Positions 46,399-56,277 of a stretch of DNA of 64,000 nt are shown here, piece by piece. Each line of letters starts with the position of its first letter. Within the stretch, counting starts at the first letter, position 1. The DNA is from Marinomonas vulgaris. Lineage in GTDB: Bacteria > Pseudomonadota > Gammaproteobacteria > Pseudomonadales > Marinomonadaceae. The notes under the pieces are model-generated. The model was not told the origin of the DNA. It saw nothing but the letters and a program-made list of their open reading frames with translations, and did not search any database. The translations under genes and the position numbers were made by a program. The DNA is taken from the NCBI RefSeq assembly GCF_018145875.1, contig NZ_JAGSSV010000013.1, positions 1 to 64,000 on the forward strand, given 5' to 3'.

Positions 46399-49300
46399 TT
46401 ATATCAGATTTCTCAACTCACGAATAGCAACAGTTACCATGGCAAGAGTGAGCTCACTTTCGGTTTTAATTTCCTTAAATGTCCCACGATAATGCTTGAT
46501 ATTGTCGTTATTGGATTCGCGCCAATGAGCCAAACGTTGTTCCAGTTTCTTGATATCGGCACTGGCTTGAATGACCTCTTGGGTGAGGGTGCGTAAACTG
46601 TTGTCGATTTCGTCTCCTAGCCCTGCTTTTGCTCGACGCTGCCACATATCGTCAGCGGTTAGACTGCCGACTTTATGGCGTAACCAATGCAGTTCTAGGT
46701 CCATTTCTAAGGCAAAGTAAGTTTGCGCTACATCTAAAACTTCTGTGTCTGTGTTGGTTGCCACACGAATGATGTCTAATCCGTAGAACAGGTAATGCAA
46801 GGACGACAAGGTGTCGGCCACATCCGCTGGAATGTTTTGCTCAGTAAGCTCTGCCGCAATGTCAGCCAAATGCGTTTGGCTAGAATCCGTTAGGATCGCT
46901 TGCATATTGGCGCGAATGACTTCAATGCCTGGTTTGTAGGTGTCTTTTAGGCGCTGAATCGACAAGGTGTCGCGGGTATTTCGCAGCAGCCATAAAGTAG
47001 CGCGTTCTAGCAAGCCTTGAATGCGAGTTAATAAACCATTTAACACCGTGTTGGACGCAGTAAAGTCCAAATTATTGATCGCATCCCAAAGAGCCGGAAT
47101 ACCAAAGATATCTTCCGCGGCCATGTAAGCACGCACAACGTTTAACGCTGAAGCGCCAGTTTCTTCTTGCATATAGGTCGTGAAAGTCGATCCCATGCGG
47201 TTACCAAGGTTGTTGGTCACGTGCCCCGCAATAATTTCTTGGATCAAGGGGTGAGACGCCATCTGGTCACCAAAATGCTTGGTCAACTGGGTTGGGAAGT
47301 AGGCGTTGATTTGCGTGGTGAGATCCACATCGTTGCCAATACCATCTTCAACCAGCTGTTCAGACAATTTGATTTTAGAATACGCCAACAACACAGAGAT
47401 TTCAGGGCGTGTTAAGCCTTGGCCTTTGTTTAGGCGTTTTTTGATTTGTGCATCGCTTGGCAAGTATTCGATTTCACGATTCAAACGACCTTCGCGTACC
47501 AAGGATTGCAGCAAGCGCCAATGATCGGTTAAACGCAGTGGTGCTTGGGCATTTTCCAATGACAACACATGGCTTTGACCTAGGTTGTGATGCAACACCA
47601 AGCTGCCGACTTCGTTGGTCATTTCAGCTAACAAGCTGTTACGTTGTTTCTCGGTAAGGTCGCCGTTTTCGACCACACGGTTCAACAAAATCTTAATGTT
47701 AACTTCGTGGTCAGAGCTGTCTACGCCCGCGGAGTTATCGATGGCATCGGTGCTGATCAATCCGCCTTTTTGAGCGAATTCAATTCGACCCAATTGTGTT
47801 AAACCAAGGTTACCGCCTTCACCAACGATTTTACAGCGCAGTTCTTTGCCATTCACACGCAAAGAGTTGTTGGCGCTGTCGCCTACGTCGGCGTGAGATT
47901 CGCTTTCGGATTTAACGTAGGTGCCAATACCGCCGTTCCACAATAAATCCACTGGGGCTTTAAGTATGGCGTTGATCAAATCCGTTGGTGCCATGGATTT
48001 GGTGTTGCCTTCGATGCCCAGCGCCTTACGAATGTCGGCATTGATCGGAATCGACTTGGCAGAGCGATTAAAGATACCGCCGCCTTTTGAGATCAATTCT
48101 TTGTTGTAATCTTCCCAAGAAGAGCGAGGCAGTTTGAACATGCGCTCACGTTCCACAAACGAGCTGGCCGCGTCTGGCGTTGGGTCGATAAAGATGTGCA
48201 TGTGGTTAAACGCCGCGATTAAACGGGTGTGTTTTGATAACAACATGCCGTTACCGAATACGTCACCGGCCATGTCGCCAACGCCTACTGTGGTGAAGTC
48301 GCTGGTTTGGCAATCGATGCCAATTTCTTTGAATTGGCGTTTAACCGATTCCCACGCACCACGCGCGGTGATGCCCATTTTCTTATGGTCGTAACCGTTT
48401 GAGCCACCTGACGCGAAGGCGTCATTTAGCCAGAAGCCGTATTTTGCCGAAATGCTGTTGGCCAAATCGGAGAAGGTCGCGGTGCCTTTATCGGCAGCGA
48501 CCACTAGGTACGGGTCGTCTTCGTCGTAGCGCAACACAGACAATGGCGGTACGACTTCGTTTTGCACCAAGTTGTCGGTAATGTCGAGCAAACCACTGAT
48601 AAAGGTGGTGTAACAATGGATAACTTCGGCTTGCACTTCTTCGCGAGACGCGTTCTTTTTCAGCTGTTTCGCTACAAAACCGCCTTTCGCGCCAGAAGGA
48701 ACGATAACGGCGTTTTTCACCATTTGAGCTTTGACTAGGCCAAGGACTTCAGTTCGGAAATCTTCCATACGATCAGACCAGCGCAAACCGCCACGCGCGA
48801 CTTTACCACCGCGCATGTGAATCCCTTCGACCCAAGGTGCGTAGACGAAAATCTCGAATTTTGGTCTTGGCAGTGGCACAGCAGGAATCAAAGACGGATC
48901 AAGCTTGAAAGACACGTAGTCTTTTTCTTCGCCTTCTGCGTTGGCTTGATAAAAGTTGGTTCGCAACATGGCTTGAATCACTGACAAGTAGTGTTTCAGG
49001 ATACGGTCTTCGTCTAGATTCGCGACTTGGTCTAGCTCGGCGTCGATTTTTTCTAGAATTTTCTGTATTTTTTCTTCGCGCTTGGTTTCTTGAGCAGGAT
49101 CAAAACGTTGTTCAAATAATTGCACTAATAGGCGTGCAATACCGGCGTTTTTCTCTAGAGTTTGTTGCATGTATTGTAAAGAGAACGGCACCTGTAGCTG
49201 CATTAGGTATTTGGTTAACGCGCGCAGCATGGTGACTTGACGCCAAGTCAATGAAGCACTTAATACCAAGGCATTAAAGCGATCGTTTTCGACGCGACGA

Positions 49301-51216
49301 CTAAAGACTTGGCTGAACGCGTCTTGGAAGGCTTCGCGTTGAGAATTCTTCTCTAAATTAATGTCGGCATCCACACTGATGGCAAATTCCACCACCCAGG
49401 TGTTCGCTGTGCCATCGCCATTTTGGTCTAGTTCGTAAGGTCGTGCTTCAAGTACACGTAAGCCCATGCATTCCAAAATAGGCAACACGTCCGACAAAAT
49501 AAGCGTGGTGCCAGCGCCGTACACTTTGAAGAAGTAATTGTTTTTGGTTTGTCCTACTTGACGATAAATATGAGTAGAAATATCCCCTTCACCGGCGAGC
49601 AAGCTCAAGCGCTCTATGTCTAATACAGCGGCATTGGCGGAGAAATCTTCGCGGTAAGCCGCTGGCAAATAAGGAGCGTAATCTTGGTACAAGGCGTTGC
49701 CATTTTCTTCCCCATGGCTTTTATGCAGTGCGTTCAACAGCTTGTCTTCCCAAGAATTCATCGCGTCTTGCATTTTGCGCTGAATGTCCTCGGCTACTAT
49801 GGTCGGGCTTTGTTTAGGATCAGCAATTTGGATAGTGAAATTGACGCGCGCCAACACCAGTTGCGAGAACTGCACGTTGAATTCCGCGCTGGTACCGTTG
49901 CAGGCAGTCATCAAGATGTCTTGCATCTTAATGCGCAATTCGGTGTTGTAACGATCGCGAGGAACGTACACCAAGGCATTTAAGAAGCGACCGTAGATGT
50001 CTTTGCGCAAGAACACGCGTAATTGGCGACGCTCTTGAATGGCCAAAATGCTTTCTATAGTACTGAACAACTCTTCTGTTGGCGCTTGTAACATTTCATC
50101 GCGTGGGTAGTTGTTCAAAATGTGTTTGAGGTTTTTACCTTTGTGACTGTTCGGGTCCACATTGGCTTTTTCGACAATAAGGTCGAGTTTTTTACGTAAT
50201 AAAGGAATGTCTTGTAAGCGCGCGATGTAAGCGGTGGAAGAGTACAAACCAAAGAAACGCCATTCGCCAATGACTTTGCCGTTTTTGTCGCAGCGTTTAA
50301 TGCCCAGATAGTCTAGGTGAACAGGACGATGAATGGTTGACACGGCTGTGGACTTGGTTAAAACAAGAATATTGCTGTTGTCGATGGCCAGTTTTGCCAA
50401 GTTATCTTGTAAGACAATGTCGCGCTTCACTTTTTTGTTGTTCAGGTCACGGAAAGTGCCCAGACCAGAACCTTCGACCAATTTCAGGTGAGTTTCAGTA
50501 CCTTCTACCGTTAGGTCGTAGGCGCGAAAACCAATAAAGGTGAAATGATCGTTAGCAACCCAGCGTAAGAAGTCGAGGGTTTCTTGGTGTTGCTCGTTGC
50601 CTTTCAAATGAGGCAGTTTTTCCGACTCATTGATAATATCGCCCAGCTTGGTTTTCATCGCAGGCCAATCACTGACGGTTTTTTTGATGTCCACTAGACT
50701 GTTAAGCAATTCTTCTTTGATCTGCTCTAGTAAGTTAATATCAGACAAGCGATCGATTTCGAAGCGCATCATGGCTTCATGGGCGCTAGAGGCTGGGTTA
50801 ATGCCTTGTAATTCGCCCTTTTTGTTACGCTCAACGGGCACAACAGGGTGGGAAGTCAGGTGAATGGTGTAACCTAAACGAACCAATGCCATGTTAAAGG
50901 AAGACACTAAAAAGGGCATGTCATCGGTAAGAATTTCAATGACGGTGTGCGTTGATTGCCAGCTGTGTTCTTCGTAGTTTGGGTTGTAAACACGTACTTT
51001 GGCTTGATTGGCTGGGCGCTGCTGAATGAAATCCCATAGGCAAATGATGGTGCCATATAGGTTTTCAATAGACTCATTGACTAAATCTTCCGTTAAAGAA
51101 TCTTGGAAGTAGAGATGCGCCAATTGAATGATGTTGCTTGCTTCGTCCGCATTGAAATTTTCGTTTATTTCTACCGCGACACGTTCGATTAACTCGTTTT
51201 TTTTGTGATCAGTCAT
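46399..51216 (-). CDS. gdhB: NAD-specific glutamate dehydrogenase, 180-kDa class
   Basis: A 1605-residue enzyme deaminating glutamate to 2-oxoglutarate with NAD, catabolic. Size and segments match the GDH180 class first described in Streptomyces and Pseudomonas: a long N-terminal ACT-like regulatory half and a central catalytic domain (around residues 700-1200) with MRGGKVARGGLRWSDRMEDFRTEV-type and IVPSGAKGGFVAKQL segments, then GNGMLLSKHTRLIAAFNH and EGGNLGLTQLGRIEF. In P. aeruginosa gdhB is induced by arginine through ArgR, and here an ArgR-like gene is divergent 295 bases away. No frameshift seen. Confidence 0.95.
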   Translation of the reverse strand: MTDHKKNELIERVAVEINENFNADEASNIIQLAHLYFQDSLTEDLVNESIENLYGTIICLWDFIQQRPANQAKVRVYNPNYEEHSWQSTHTVIEILTDDMPFLVSSFNMALVRLGYTIHLTSHPVVPVERNKKGELQGINPASSAHEAMMRFEIDRLSDINLLEQIKEELLNSLVDIKKTVSDWPAMKTKLGDIINESEKLPHLKGNEQHQETLDFLRWVANDHFTFIGFRAYDLTVEGTETHLKLVEGSGLGTFRDLNNKKVKRDIVLQDNLAKLAIDNSNILVLTKSTAVSTIHRPVHLDYLGIKRCDKNGKVIGEWRFFGLYSSTAYIARLQDIPLLRKKLDLIVEKANVDPNSHKGKNLKHILNNYPRDEMLQAPTEELFSTIESILAIQERRQLRVFLRKDIYGRFLNALVYVPRDRYNTELRIKMQDILMTACNGTSAEFNVQFSQLVLARVNFTIQIADPKQSPTIVAEDIQRKMQDAMNSWEDKLLNALHKSHGEENGNALYQDYAPYLPAAYREDFSANAAVLDIERLSLLAGEGDISTHIYRQVGQTKNNYFFKVYGAGTTLILSDVLPILECMGLRVLEARPYELDQNGDGTANTWVVEFAISVDADINLEKNSQREAFQDAFSQVFSRRVENDRFNALVLSASLTWRQVTMLRALTKYLMQLQVPFSLQYMQQTLEKNAGIARLLVQLFEQRFDPAQETKREEKIQKILEKIDAELDQVANLDEDRILKHYLSVIQAMLRTNFYQANAEGEEKDYVSFKLDPSLIPAVPLPRPKFEIFVYAPWVEGIHMRGGKVARGGLRWSDRMEDFRTEVLGLVKAQMVKNAVIVPSGAKGGFVAKQLKKNASREEVQAEVIHCYTTFISGLLDITDNLVQNEVVPPLSVLRYDEDDPYLVVAADKGTATFSDLANSISAKYGFWLNDAFASGGSNGYDHKKMGITARGAWESVKRQFKEIGIDCQTSDFTTVGVGDMAGDVFGNGMLLSKHTRLIAAFNHMHIFIDPTPDAASSFVERERMFKLPRSSWEDYNKELISKGGGIFNRSAKSIPINADIRKALGIEGNTKSMAPTDLINAILKAPVDLLWNGGIGTYVKSESESHADVGDSANNSLRVNGKELRCKIVGEGGNLGLTQLGRIEFAQKGGLISTDAIDNSAGVDSSDHEVNIKILLNRVVENGDLTEKQRNSLLAEMTNEVGSLVLHHNLGQSHVLSLENAQAPLRLTDHWRLLQSLVREGRLNREIEYLPSDAQIKKRLNKGQGLTRPEISVLLAYSKIKLSEQLVEDGIGNDVDLTTQINAYFPTQLTKHFGDQMASHPLIQEIIAGHVTNNLGNRMGSTFTTYMQEETGASALNVVRAYMAAEDIFGIPALWDAINNLDFTASNTVLNGLLTRIQGLLERATLWLLRNTRDTLSIQRLKDTYKPGIEVIRANMQAILTDSSQTHLADIAAELTEQNIPADVADTLSSLHYLFYGLDIIRVATNTDTEVLDVAQTYFALEMDLELHWLRHKVGSLTADDMWQRRAKAGLGDEIDNSLRTLTQEVIQASADIKKLEQRLAHWRESNNDNIKHYRGTFKEIKTESELTLAMVTVAIRELRNLI

Positions 51217-51337
51217 TAGAACTCATCCTTAATGAGTGGTGTTCATCATAAAGCTTTTGGTAAATGTCATGTTTAGAAAAAATTCGCTACGGACCATGAG
51301 TACGATTATTATAAAAAACCGACTTGTTTAATAGAGA

Positions 51338-51358
51338 TGTACTTTTCTAATAGCGACA
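51338..51358 (-). promoter_or_regulatory. Possible ArgR half-site in the gdhB/argR region
   Basis: The minus strand reads TGTCGC-N8-AA-N5, the published P. aeruginosa ArgR half-site pattern. The required adjacent second half-site is poor (three of six bases). It lies about 120 bases upstream of gdhB. Could be chance. Confidence 0.35.
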
Positions 51359-51511
51359 TATTGTTGTGTTGTCTGGTTCAGTAAGCTAAAAAAGGCTTGC
51401 TCAAGTAAGAAAAAACCTTTGTTATCCATTTTAAACGAAACAAACCCCTTTTTTGCCTATAGTTCACAGGATAATATTTTGTACAAGACTGAATTCGCAT
51501 CAAGAGAAATC

Positions 51512-52531
51512 ATGCAGGCGAGCAAGAAACCCCTTAAATACGGTTTTTTGCTCCTGCCGCATTATTCTATGTTGGGATTTTCATCGGCGATTGAAACCTT
51601 GCACATGGCGAACTGGGTGGCAGGAAAAGAGCTATATTCTTTCTGTACAATTGGTCATGAAAAAAAGGAAATCCCTTCAAATACAGGGGTTAAGACAGTA
51701 TCAGACCACCTTACTCAGGAGGTTCCTGCGGATTTAGATGCGATTTTTGTTTGTGGTGCTTCGACTGTACTAAAAAACGAAAGTCAGACTTTAGAAATTT
51801 GGATTCAAAATCAGTCAAAAAAGAGTATAGGCTTAGGCGGTATCTGTACCGGAAGCTATTTACTGGCAAGAGCCGGCTTATTAGATGGCTATCGAGCGAC
51901 GATTCATTGGCGCAGCTTAGCGAATTTACGGGATGAATTTTTAGAGACGATAGTGTCTACCCATTTATTTGAAGTGGACCGAGACAGATACACCTGCAGC
52001 GGCGGCACAGCGGCCATGGATATGATGCTGTTTCTTATTGGCAAGCAGCACGGAATGACTCTCGCCAGCGCTATTTCCGAACAATTTGTTTGCGAGCGTA
52101 TCCGTACTCACGAAGATCCTCAGCGTATTCCATTGCAAGCGAGAATTGGAACCGGCCAACCCAAACTCGTGGAGGCCGTTCAGTTAATGGAAGCCAATAT
52201 TCAAGAACCTCTCTCTTCAGACGACATCGCCTTCCATGTGGGGGTGTCACGACGTCATTTGGAACGGTTATTTAAAAGCAATTTAGACATAGTGCCTTCT
52301 CGCTATTATCTGGAATTACGGCTACAACATGCCAAACAGCTGATTGTTCAGACCGATAAAGCCATTACTGACATAGGCGCCTTATGCGGTTTTGGATCTG
52401 CGCCTCATTTTAGTACCACGTACAAAGGTTTTTTTGGTATTACTCCACGAGAAGAACGTACCAAAATTCATACAAAAAACGTGTCGACTGTCCAAACGGA
52501 CAAGAAAAAGAGGCGACTGTGGAAAAAGTAA
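51512..52531 (+). CDS. argR: ArgR-like AraC-family regulator (GATase1-HTH)
   Basis: A 339-residue regulator beginning at MQASKKPLKYGFLLLPHYSMLGF; an in-frame TTG 93 bases upstream would add an atypical extension. The N-terminal DJ-1/GATase1-like domain (about 10-190, ICTGSYLLARAGLLDG, TIHWR) and two C-terminal AraC HTH motifs (about 225-315, LSSDDIAFHVGVSRRHLERLF) are those of P. aeruginosa ArgR and relatives such as GbdR/CdhR. Position between gdhB and a basic amino-acid importer supports ArgR-like function; other substrates of this subfamily (glycine betaine, carnitine) are possible. Confidence 0.82.
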   Translation: MQASKKPLKYGFLLLPHYSMLGFSSAIETLHMANWVAGKELYSFCTIGHEKKEIPSNTGVKTVSDHLTQEVPADLDAIFVCGASTVLKNESQTLEIWIQNQSKKSIGLGGICTGSYLLARAGLLDGYRATIHWRSLANLRDEFLETIVSTHLFEVDRDRYTCSGGTAAMDMMLFLIGKQHGMTLASAISEQFVCERIRTHEDPQRIPLQARIGTGQPKLVEAVQLMEANIQEPLSSDDIAFHVGVSRRHLERLFKSNLDIVPSRYYLELRLQHAKQLIVQTDKAITDIGALCGFGSAPHFSTTYKGFFGITPREERTKIHTKNVSTVQTDKKKRRLWKK

Positions 52532-52639
52532 TTTAAAATACAGCACTGCAGAGCGGTTGGCGTGATTTTTGTATTACTAGTATGGTTACGTTAAGGCAAT
52601 AGAAAATAAAAAGTTGTTCAAATTAATAAGGTGGAAAAC

Positions 52640-53407
52640 ATGTCGAAAGTCCCGGCGTTAGAGCTCATTGATATTCACAAAACGTTTGGTGATATCGAGG
52701 TGTTAAAAGGCATCTCTCTAAAAGCATACGATGGCGATGTCATTTCCATTCTGGGTTCCAGTGGCTCGGGTAAAAGCACGTTTTTGCGTTGTGTGAATCT
52801 ACTTGAAAACCCAACGCGAGGTGACATTATTTTCAATGGTAACAAGTTAGATCTGATTCAAGGTGAAACAGATCTGGTTGCCAACAACATGAAACAGTTA
52901 ACACAAATGCGCCAACAGATTGGTTTTGTGTTTCAAAGCTTTAATTTGTGGCCGCACATGACCATACTGCAGAATGTGATGGAAGGGCCGCTGCACGTAT
53001 TGAAACGACCAAAGCACGAAGTGGCAGAATACGCCGAGCATTTGTTGCGCAAGGTCGGCATTGCCGAGAAAAAAGACATGTATCCGAATCAATTGTCGGG
53101 TGGTCAGCAGCAGCGTGTCGCCATCGCACGCACCTTGGCGATGGACCCTCAGGTGATTTTGTTTGATGAGCCGACCTCCGCGCTGGACCCAGAATTAGTG
53201 GGCGAGGTGTTGGGGGTGATGCGTAATCTAGCCGACGAAGGTCGTACCATGTTGATTGTGACTCACGAAATGAACTTCGCCCGTGAAGTGTCCAGCGAAG
53301 TGGTGTTTCTTCATCAAGGGGTGGTGGAAGAAAAAGGCACACCGGATCAAGTGTTTGGTGCGCCAAAATCAGATCGCTGTAAAGCCTTCATATCCAGTGT
53401 ATTCTAG
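52640..53407 (+). CDS. aotP: Basic amino-acid ABC transporter ATPase (AotP/HisP)
   Basis: A 255-residue polar-amino-acid importer ATPase. Start ATG preceded by AAGGTGGA; an in-frame GTG three codons upstream is part of that site. Walker [26 protein letters not shown] and [14 protein letters not shown] are intact. First gene of a P-J-Q-M operon, whereas P. aeruginosa has aotJQMOP-argR. Confidence 0.92.
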   Translation: MSKVPALELIDIHKTFGDIEVLKGISLKAYDGDVISILGSSGSGKSTFLRCVNLLENPTRGDIIFNGNKLDLIQGETDLVANNMKQLTQMRQQIGFVFQSFNLWPHMTILQNVMEGPLHVLKRPKHEVAEYAEHLLRKVGIAEKKDMYPNQLSGGQQQRVAIARTLAMDPQVILFDEPTSALDPELVGEVLGVMRNLADEGRTMLIVTHEMNFAREVSSEVVFLHQGVVEEKGTPDQVFGAPKSDRCKAFISSVF

Positions 53408-53503
53408 GATGTGACACTTATGTTTTATAAGTGAACAAGGTTGTGCAAAGGTTTACATAACCGCAAAAATAATGAAATAAACAAATATACCAAGGGGATA
53501 ATA

Positions 53504-54262
53504 ATGAAATTTAAAAAAATCGTTCTAGGGTCTGCTTTGTTGCTAACAGCGGCATTGTCATCAGTGACTGTTCAGGCGGCTGACAAGGTGCGTTTCGCTA
53601 CCGAGGGCGCTTGGGCTCCGTTCAATTTTATCGATTCCGCTGGTAACCCACAGGGTTTTGATGTGGATATTGCTCGTGCTTTGTGTGCCAAAATGCAAGC
53701 GGATTGTGAAATTGTCACACAAGACTGGGATGGGCTGATTCCAGGTCTAAAAGTGCGTAAATTCGATGCTATTATCGCGTCTATGTCGATCACTGAAGAT
53801 CGTCTTAAAGTCGTCGATTTCACCAATAAATACTACTCTGGTGGCTTACGCTTCATGGGTCGTACTGGTGAAGAGTTCAATCTGATGGATTTGGAAGGAA
53901 AAACCATTGGTGCGCAACGTGCGACCTTGGGTGCACAATACCTAGAAGATAACTTTGAAGGCAAAGCAGACCTTAAATTCTACGACAACCAAGACAATGT
54001 GTATCTTGATCTAGTGTCTGGTCGTTTAGACATCGTATTGTCTGATGAATTGCCGACGTACAACTGGTTGAAAACCTCTGAAGACGGTTCTAAGTTTGAA
54101 TTCAAAGGCGACGCCTTCATGAAAACAGACAACATTGCCATTGCGATCCGTAAAGGCGATAAGAAACTAGAAGATAAACTGAACAAAGCATTGGCTGAAA
54201 TTCTAGCCAACGGTACTTACCAAAAAATCAATGCTAAGTACTTCCCGTTCTCTATCTACTAA
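53504..54262 (+). CDS. aotJ: Lysine/arginine/ornithine-binding periplasmic protein (AotJ/ArgT-like)
   Basis: A 252-residue solute-binding protein of family 3. Start ATG is preceded by AAGGGG; an earlier frame (53441) is rejected. Signal peptide cleaves after VQA near residue 25. DKVRFATEGAWAPFNFIDSAGN and GFDVDIARALCAKM, and FDAIIASMSITEDRLKVVDFT are typical of arginine/ornithine binding proteins. A pair of stem-loops follows, before the permease genes. Confidence 0.9.
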   Translation: MKFKKIVLGSALLLTAALSSVTVQAADKVRFATEGAWAPFNFIDSAGNPQGFDVDIARALCAKMQADCEIVTQDWDGLIPGLKVRKFDAIIASMSITEDRLKVVDFTNKYYSGGLRFMGRTGEEFNLMDLEGKTIGAQRATLGAQYLEDNFEGKADLKFYDNQDNVYLDLVSGRLDIVLSDELPTYNWLKTSEDGSKFEFKGDAFMKTDNIAIAIRKGDKKLEDKLNKALAEILANGTYQKINAKYFPFSIY

Positions 54263-54273
54263 GCAAGCCTTGC

Positions 54274-54304
54274 GATAAGCCTTCACGCTTTGCGAGGGTT
54301 TATC
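54274..54304 (+). promoter_or_regulatory. Intercistronic stem-loop 1 after aotJ
   Basis: Eleven-base arms GATAAGCCTTC and GAGGGTTTATC pair with two G-U wobbles. No U run follows, so likely an RNA-stability element rather than a full stop. Confidence 0.5.
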
Positions 54305-54320
54305 GGTAGATATTTCTATA

Positions 54321-54350
54321 AGTTTCTCGGTGCCATGGCATCGAGAAACT
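54321..54350 (+). promoter_or_regulatory. Intercistronic stem-loop 2 after aotJ
   Basis: AGTTTCTCG and CGAGAAACT arms continue through a G-U pair into TGCCATGGCA, which is itself self-complementary, giving a stem of about thirteen pairs. It lies 29 bases before the aotQ start. Confidence 0.6.
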
Positions 54351-54378
54351 GACTTTAAGCTTACTCTGAGAAAACACT

Positions 54379-55068
54379 ATGATTGATCTTCATGGATTCG
54401 GTGATCAGCTGCTACAAGGTGCGGTTGTCACTTTAGAGCTAGCGCTGTCGTCACTGTTTGTCGGTTTGATTTTAGGGCTTTTGGGCGCCTCCGCTAAATT
54501 GTCTTCCGTTAAGGTTTTTCGATGGATTGCCCATGGTTATACGACGATTATTCGTGGTATCCCAGAATTGTTAACCGTCCTTATTATTTATTTTGGTGCT
54601 ACTAGCGTATTGATGTCGATAGCCGGTTTGTTTGGCTATGAAGAATACATTGAGGTTGGCGCTTTCGCCGCGGGCGTGACCGCATTGGGTTTGACATTCG
54701 GCGCTTACGCAACGGAAGTGTTTCGTGGTGCTTTGCAATCCATTCCAAAAGGTCAGCATGAAGCGGCCATTGCATTAGGCATGGGGCCGGTGCGTAAGTT
54801 TTATCGCATCATTTTACCGCAGGTATGGCGAATTGCTTTGCCTGGGTTGGGGAATTTATTTTTGGTGTTGTTAAAAGACACCGCTTTGGTTTCTGTGGTG
54901 GGCTTGGATGACATTATGCGCAAAGCCAATATTGCGGTGAGCAGTACCAAAGAAGCGTTTTTGTTTTATTTAGTAGCGGCGTTTATGTATTTGGCGTTAA
55001 CCATTATCTCAATGGCGTTCGTTTCCTACATGGAAAAACGAGCTAGCCGTGGCTTAACTAGGGGATAA
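54379..55068 (+). CDS. aotQ: Basic amino-acid ABC transporter permease (AotQ/HisQ)
   Basis: A 229-residue polar-amino-acid permease with about five membrane helices. GATSVLMS.., LTFGAYATEVFRGALQSIPKGQHEAA and LGMGPVRKFYRIILPQVWRI (EAA loop) are characteristic of HisQ. Three bases separate it from aotM. Confidence 0.92.
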   Translation: MIDLHGFGDQLLQGAVVTLELALSSLFVGLILGLLGASAKLSSVKVFRWIAHGYTTIIRGIPELLTVLIIYFGATSVLMSIAGLFGYEEYIEVGAFAAGVTALGLTFGAYATEVFRGALQSIPKGQHEAAIALGMGPVRKFYRIILPQVWRIALPGLGNLFLVLLKDTALVSVVGLDDIMRKANIAVSSTKEAFLFYLVAAFMYLALTIISMAFVSYMEKRASRGLTRG

Positions 55069-55071
55069 TGT

Positions 55072-55782
55072 ATGGATTTTTCGGTAGTTATTGAATATTT
55101 TCCACGCCTATTGCAGGGCGCTTGGGTCAGTTTGCAGCTTGTTGCTATCTCGATTGTATTGGGTGGAGCGTTTGCGCTGCCAATCGCCTTGGCGCGAATT
55201 TCGCCAGTGGGTTGGATTCGAGCGATTCCCTTTGCCTACATCTTTTTCTTTCGTGGCACGCCTTTGTTGGTGCAGATCTTTTTGGTGTATTACGGCGCGT
55301 CTCAGTTTGATGCGGTACGTGAAAGTGTCTTCTGGCCAATATTAAAAGAGCCTTTTTGGTGTGCCATTATTGCCTTTACGCTGAATACCTCTGCATACAC
55401 AGCAGAGATTTTTCGTGGTGCGATTCAAGCCATTCCGCAAGGCGAAGTAGAAGCCTGTAAAGTGGTGGGCATGTCTAAATTTCAAATGTATCGTCGTATT
55501 CTGTTACCGCGCGCTTTTGGTATTGTGCTACCAGCATACGGTAACGAGATCATTTTGATGCTCAAGGGCAGTGCGTTAGCGAGTACCATCACGATTTTAG
55601 ATTTAACGGGCATGTCGAGAACCATCATTGCCAGAACCTATACGCCGATGGAAATTTTCCTCGCCGCTGGTGGCATCTACTTGGTGATCAGTATCGTGAT
55701 CATTGCGATATTCAGACAAATTGAATTGCGTCAAAATCGTTACTTGGGCACGTTATCGATCAAGGTGCCAGATAAAGGTTAA
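55072..55782 (+). CDS. aotM: Basic amino-acid ABC transporter permease (AotM/HisM)
   Basis: A 236-residue partner permease with about five helices; FFRGTPLLVQIFLVYYG, LNTSAYTAEIFRGAIQAIPQG and VGMSKFQMYRRILLPRAF mark the HisM type. Last gene of the importer operon, followed by a terminator. Confidence 0.92.
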   Translation: MDFSVVIEYFPRLLQGAWVSLQLVAISIVLGGAFALPIALARISPVGWIRAIPFAYIFFFRGTPLLVQIFLVYYGASQFDAVRESVFWPILKEPFWCAIIAFTLNTSAYTAEIFRGAIQAIPQGEVEACKVVGMSKFQMYRRILLPRAFGIVLPAYGNEIILMLKGSALASTITILDLTGMSRTIIARTYTPMEIFLAAGGIYLVISIVIIAIFRQIELRQNRYLGTLSIKVPDKG

Positions 55783-55813
55783 CTGCTTACTGAGAAGTAC
55801 AAAAAGCACATAA

Positions 55814-55841
55814 AAAAAGAGGCCTAATATGGCCTCTTTTT
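55814..55841. terminator. Bidirectional terminator after aotM
   Basis: Perfect eleven-base arms AAAAAGAGGCC and GGCCTCTTTTT with a six-base loop between convergent aotM and the PII gene. Confidence 0.92.
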
Positions 55842-55875
55842 ATTGGAGCGAATTTAAAGCGCAAAACAAAAGAAA

Positions 55876-56262
<387 letters not shown>

Positions 56263-56277
56263 CTATTGGCAAAGAGG

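Noticed and set aside
52941..53366. 141-residue minus-strand open frame inside aotP
   Set aside because: It lies fully antisense to a well-conserved ATPase gene, is rich in Pro/Arg/Ser from codon shadow, and has no ribosome site or recognisable domain.
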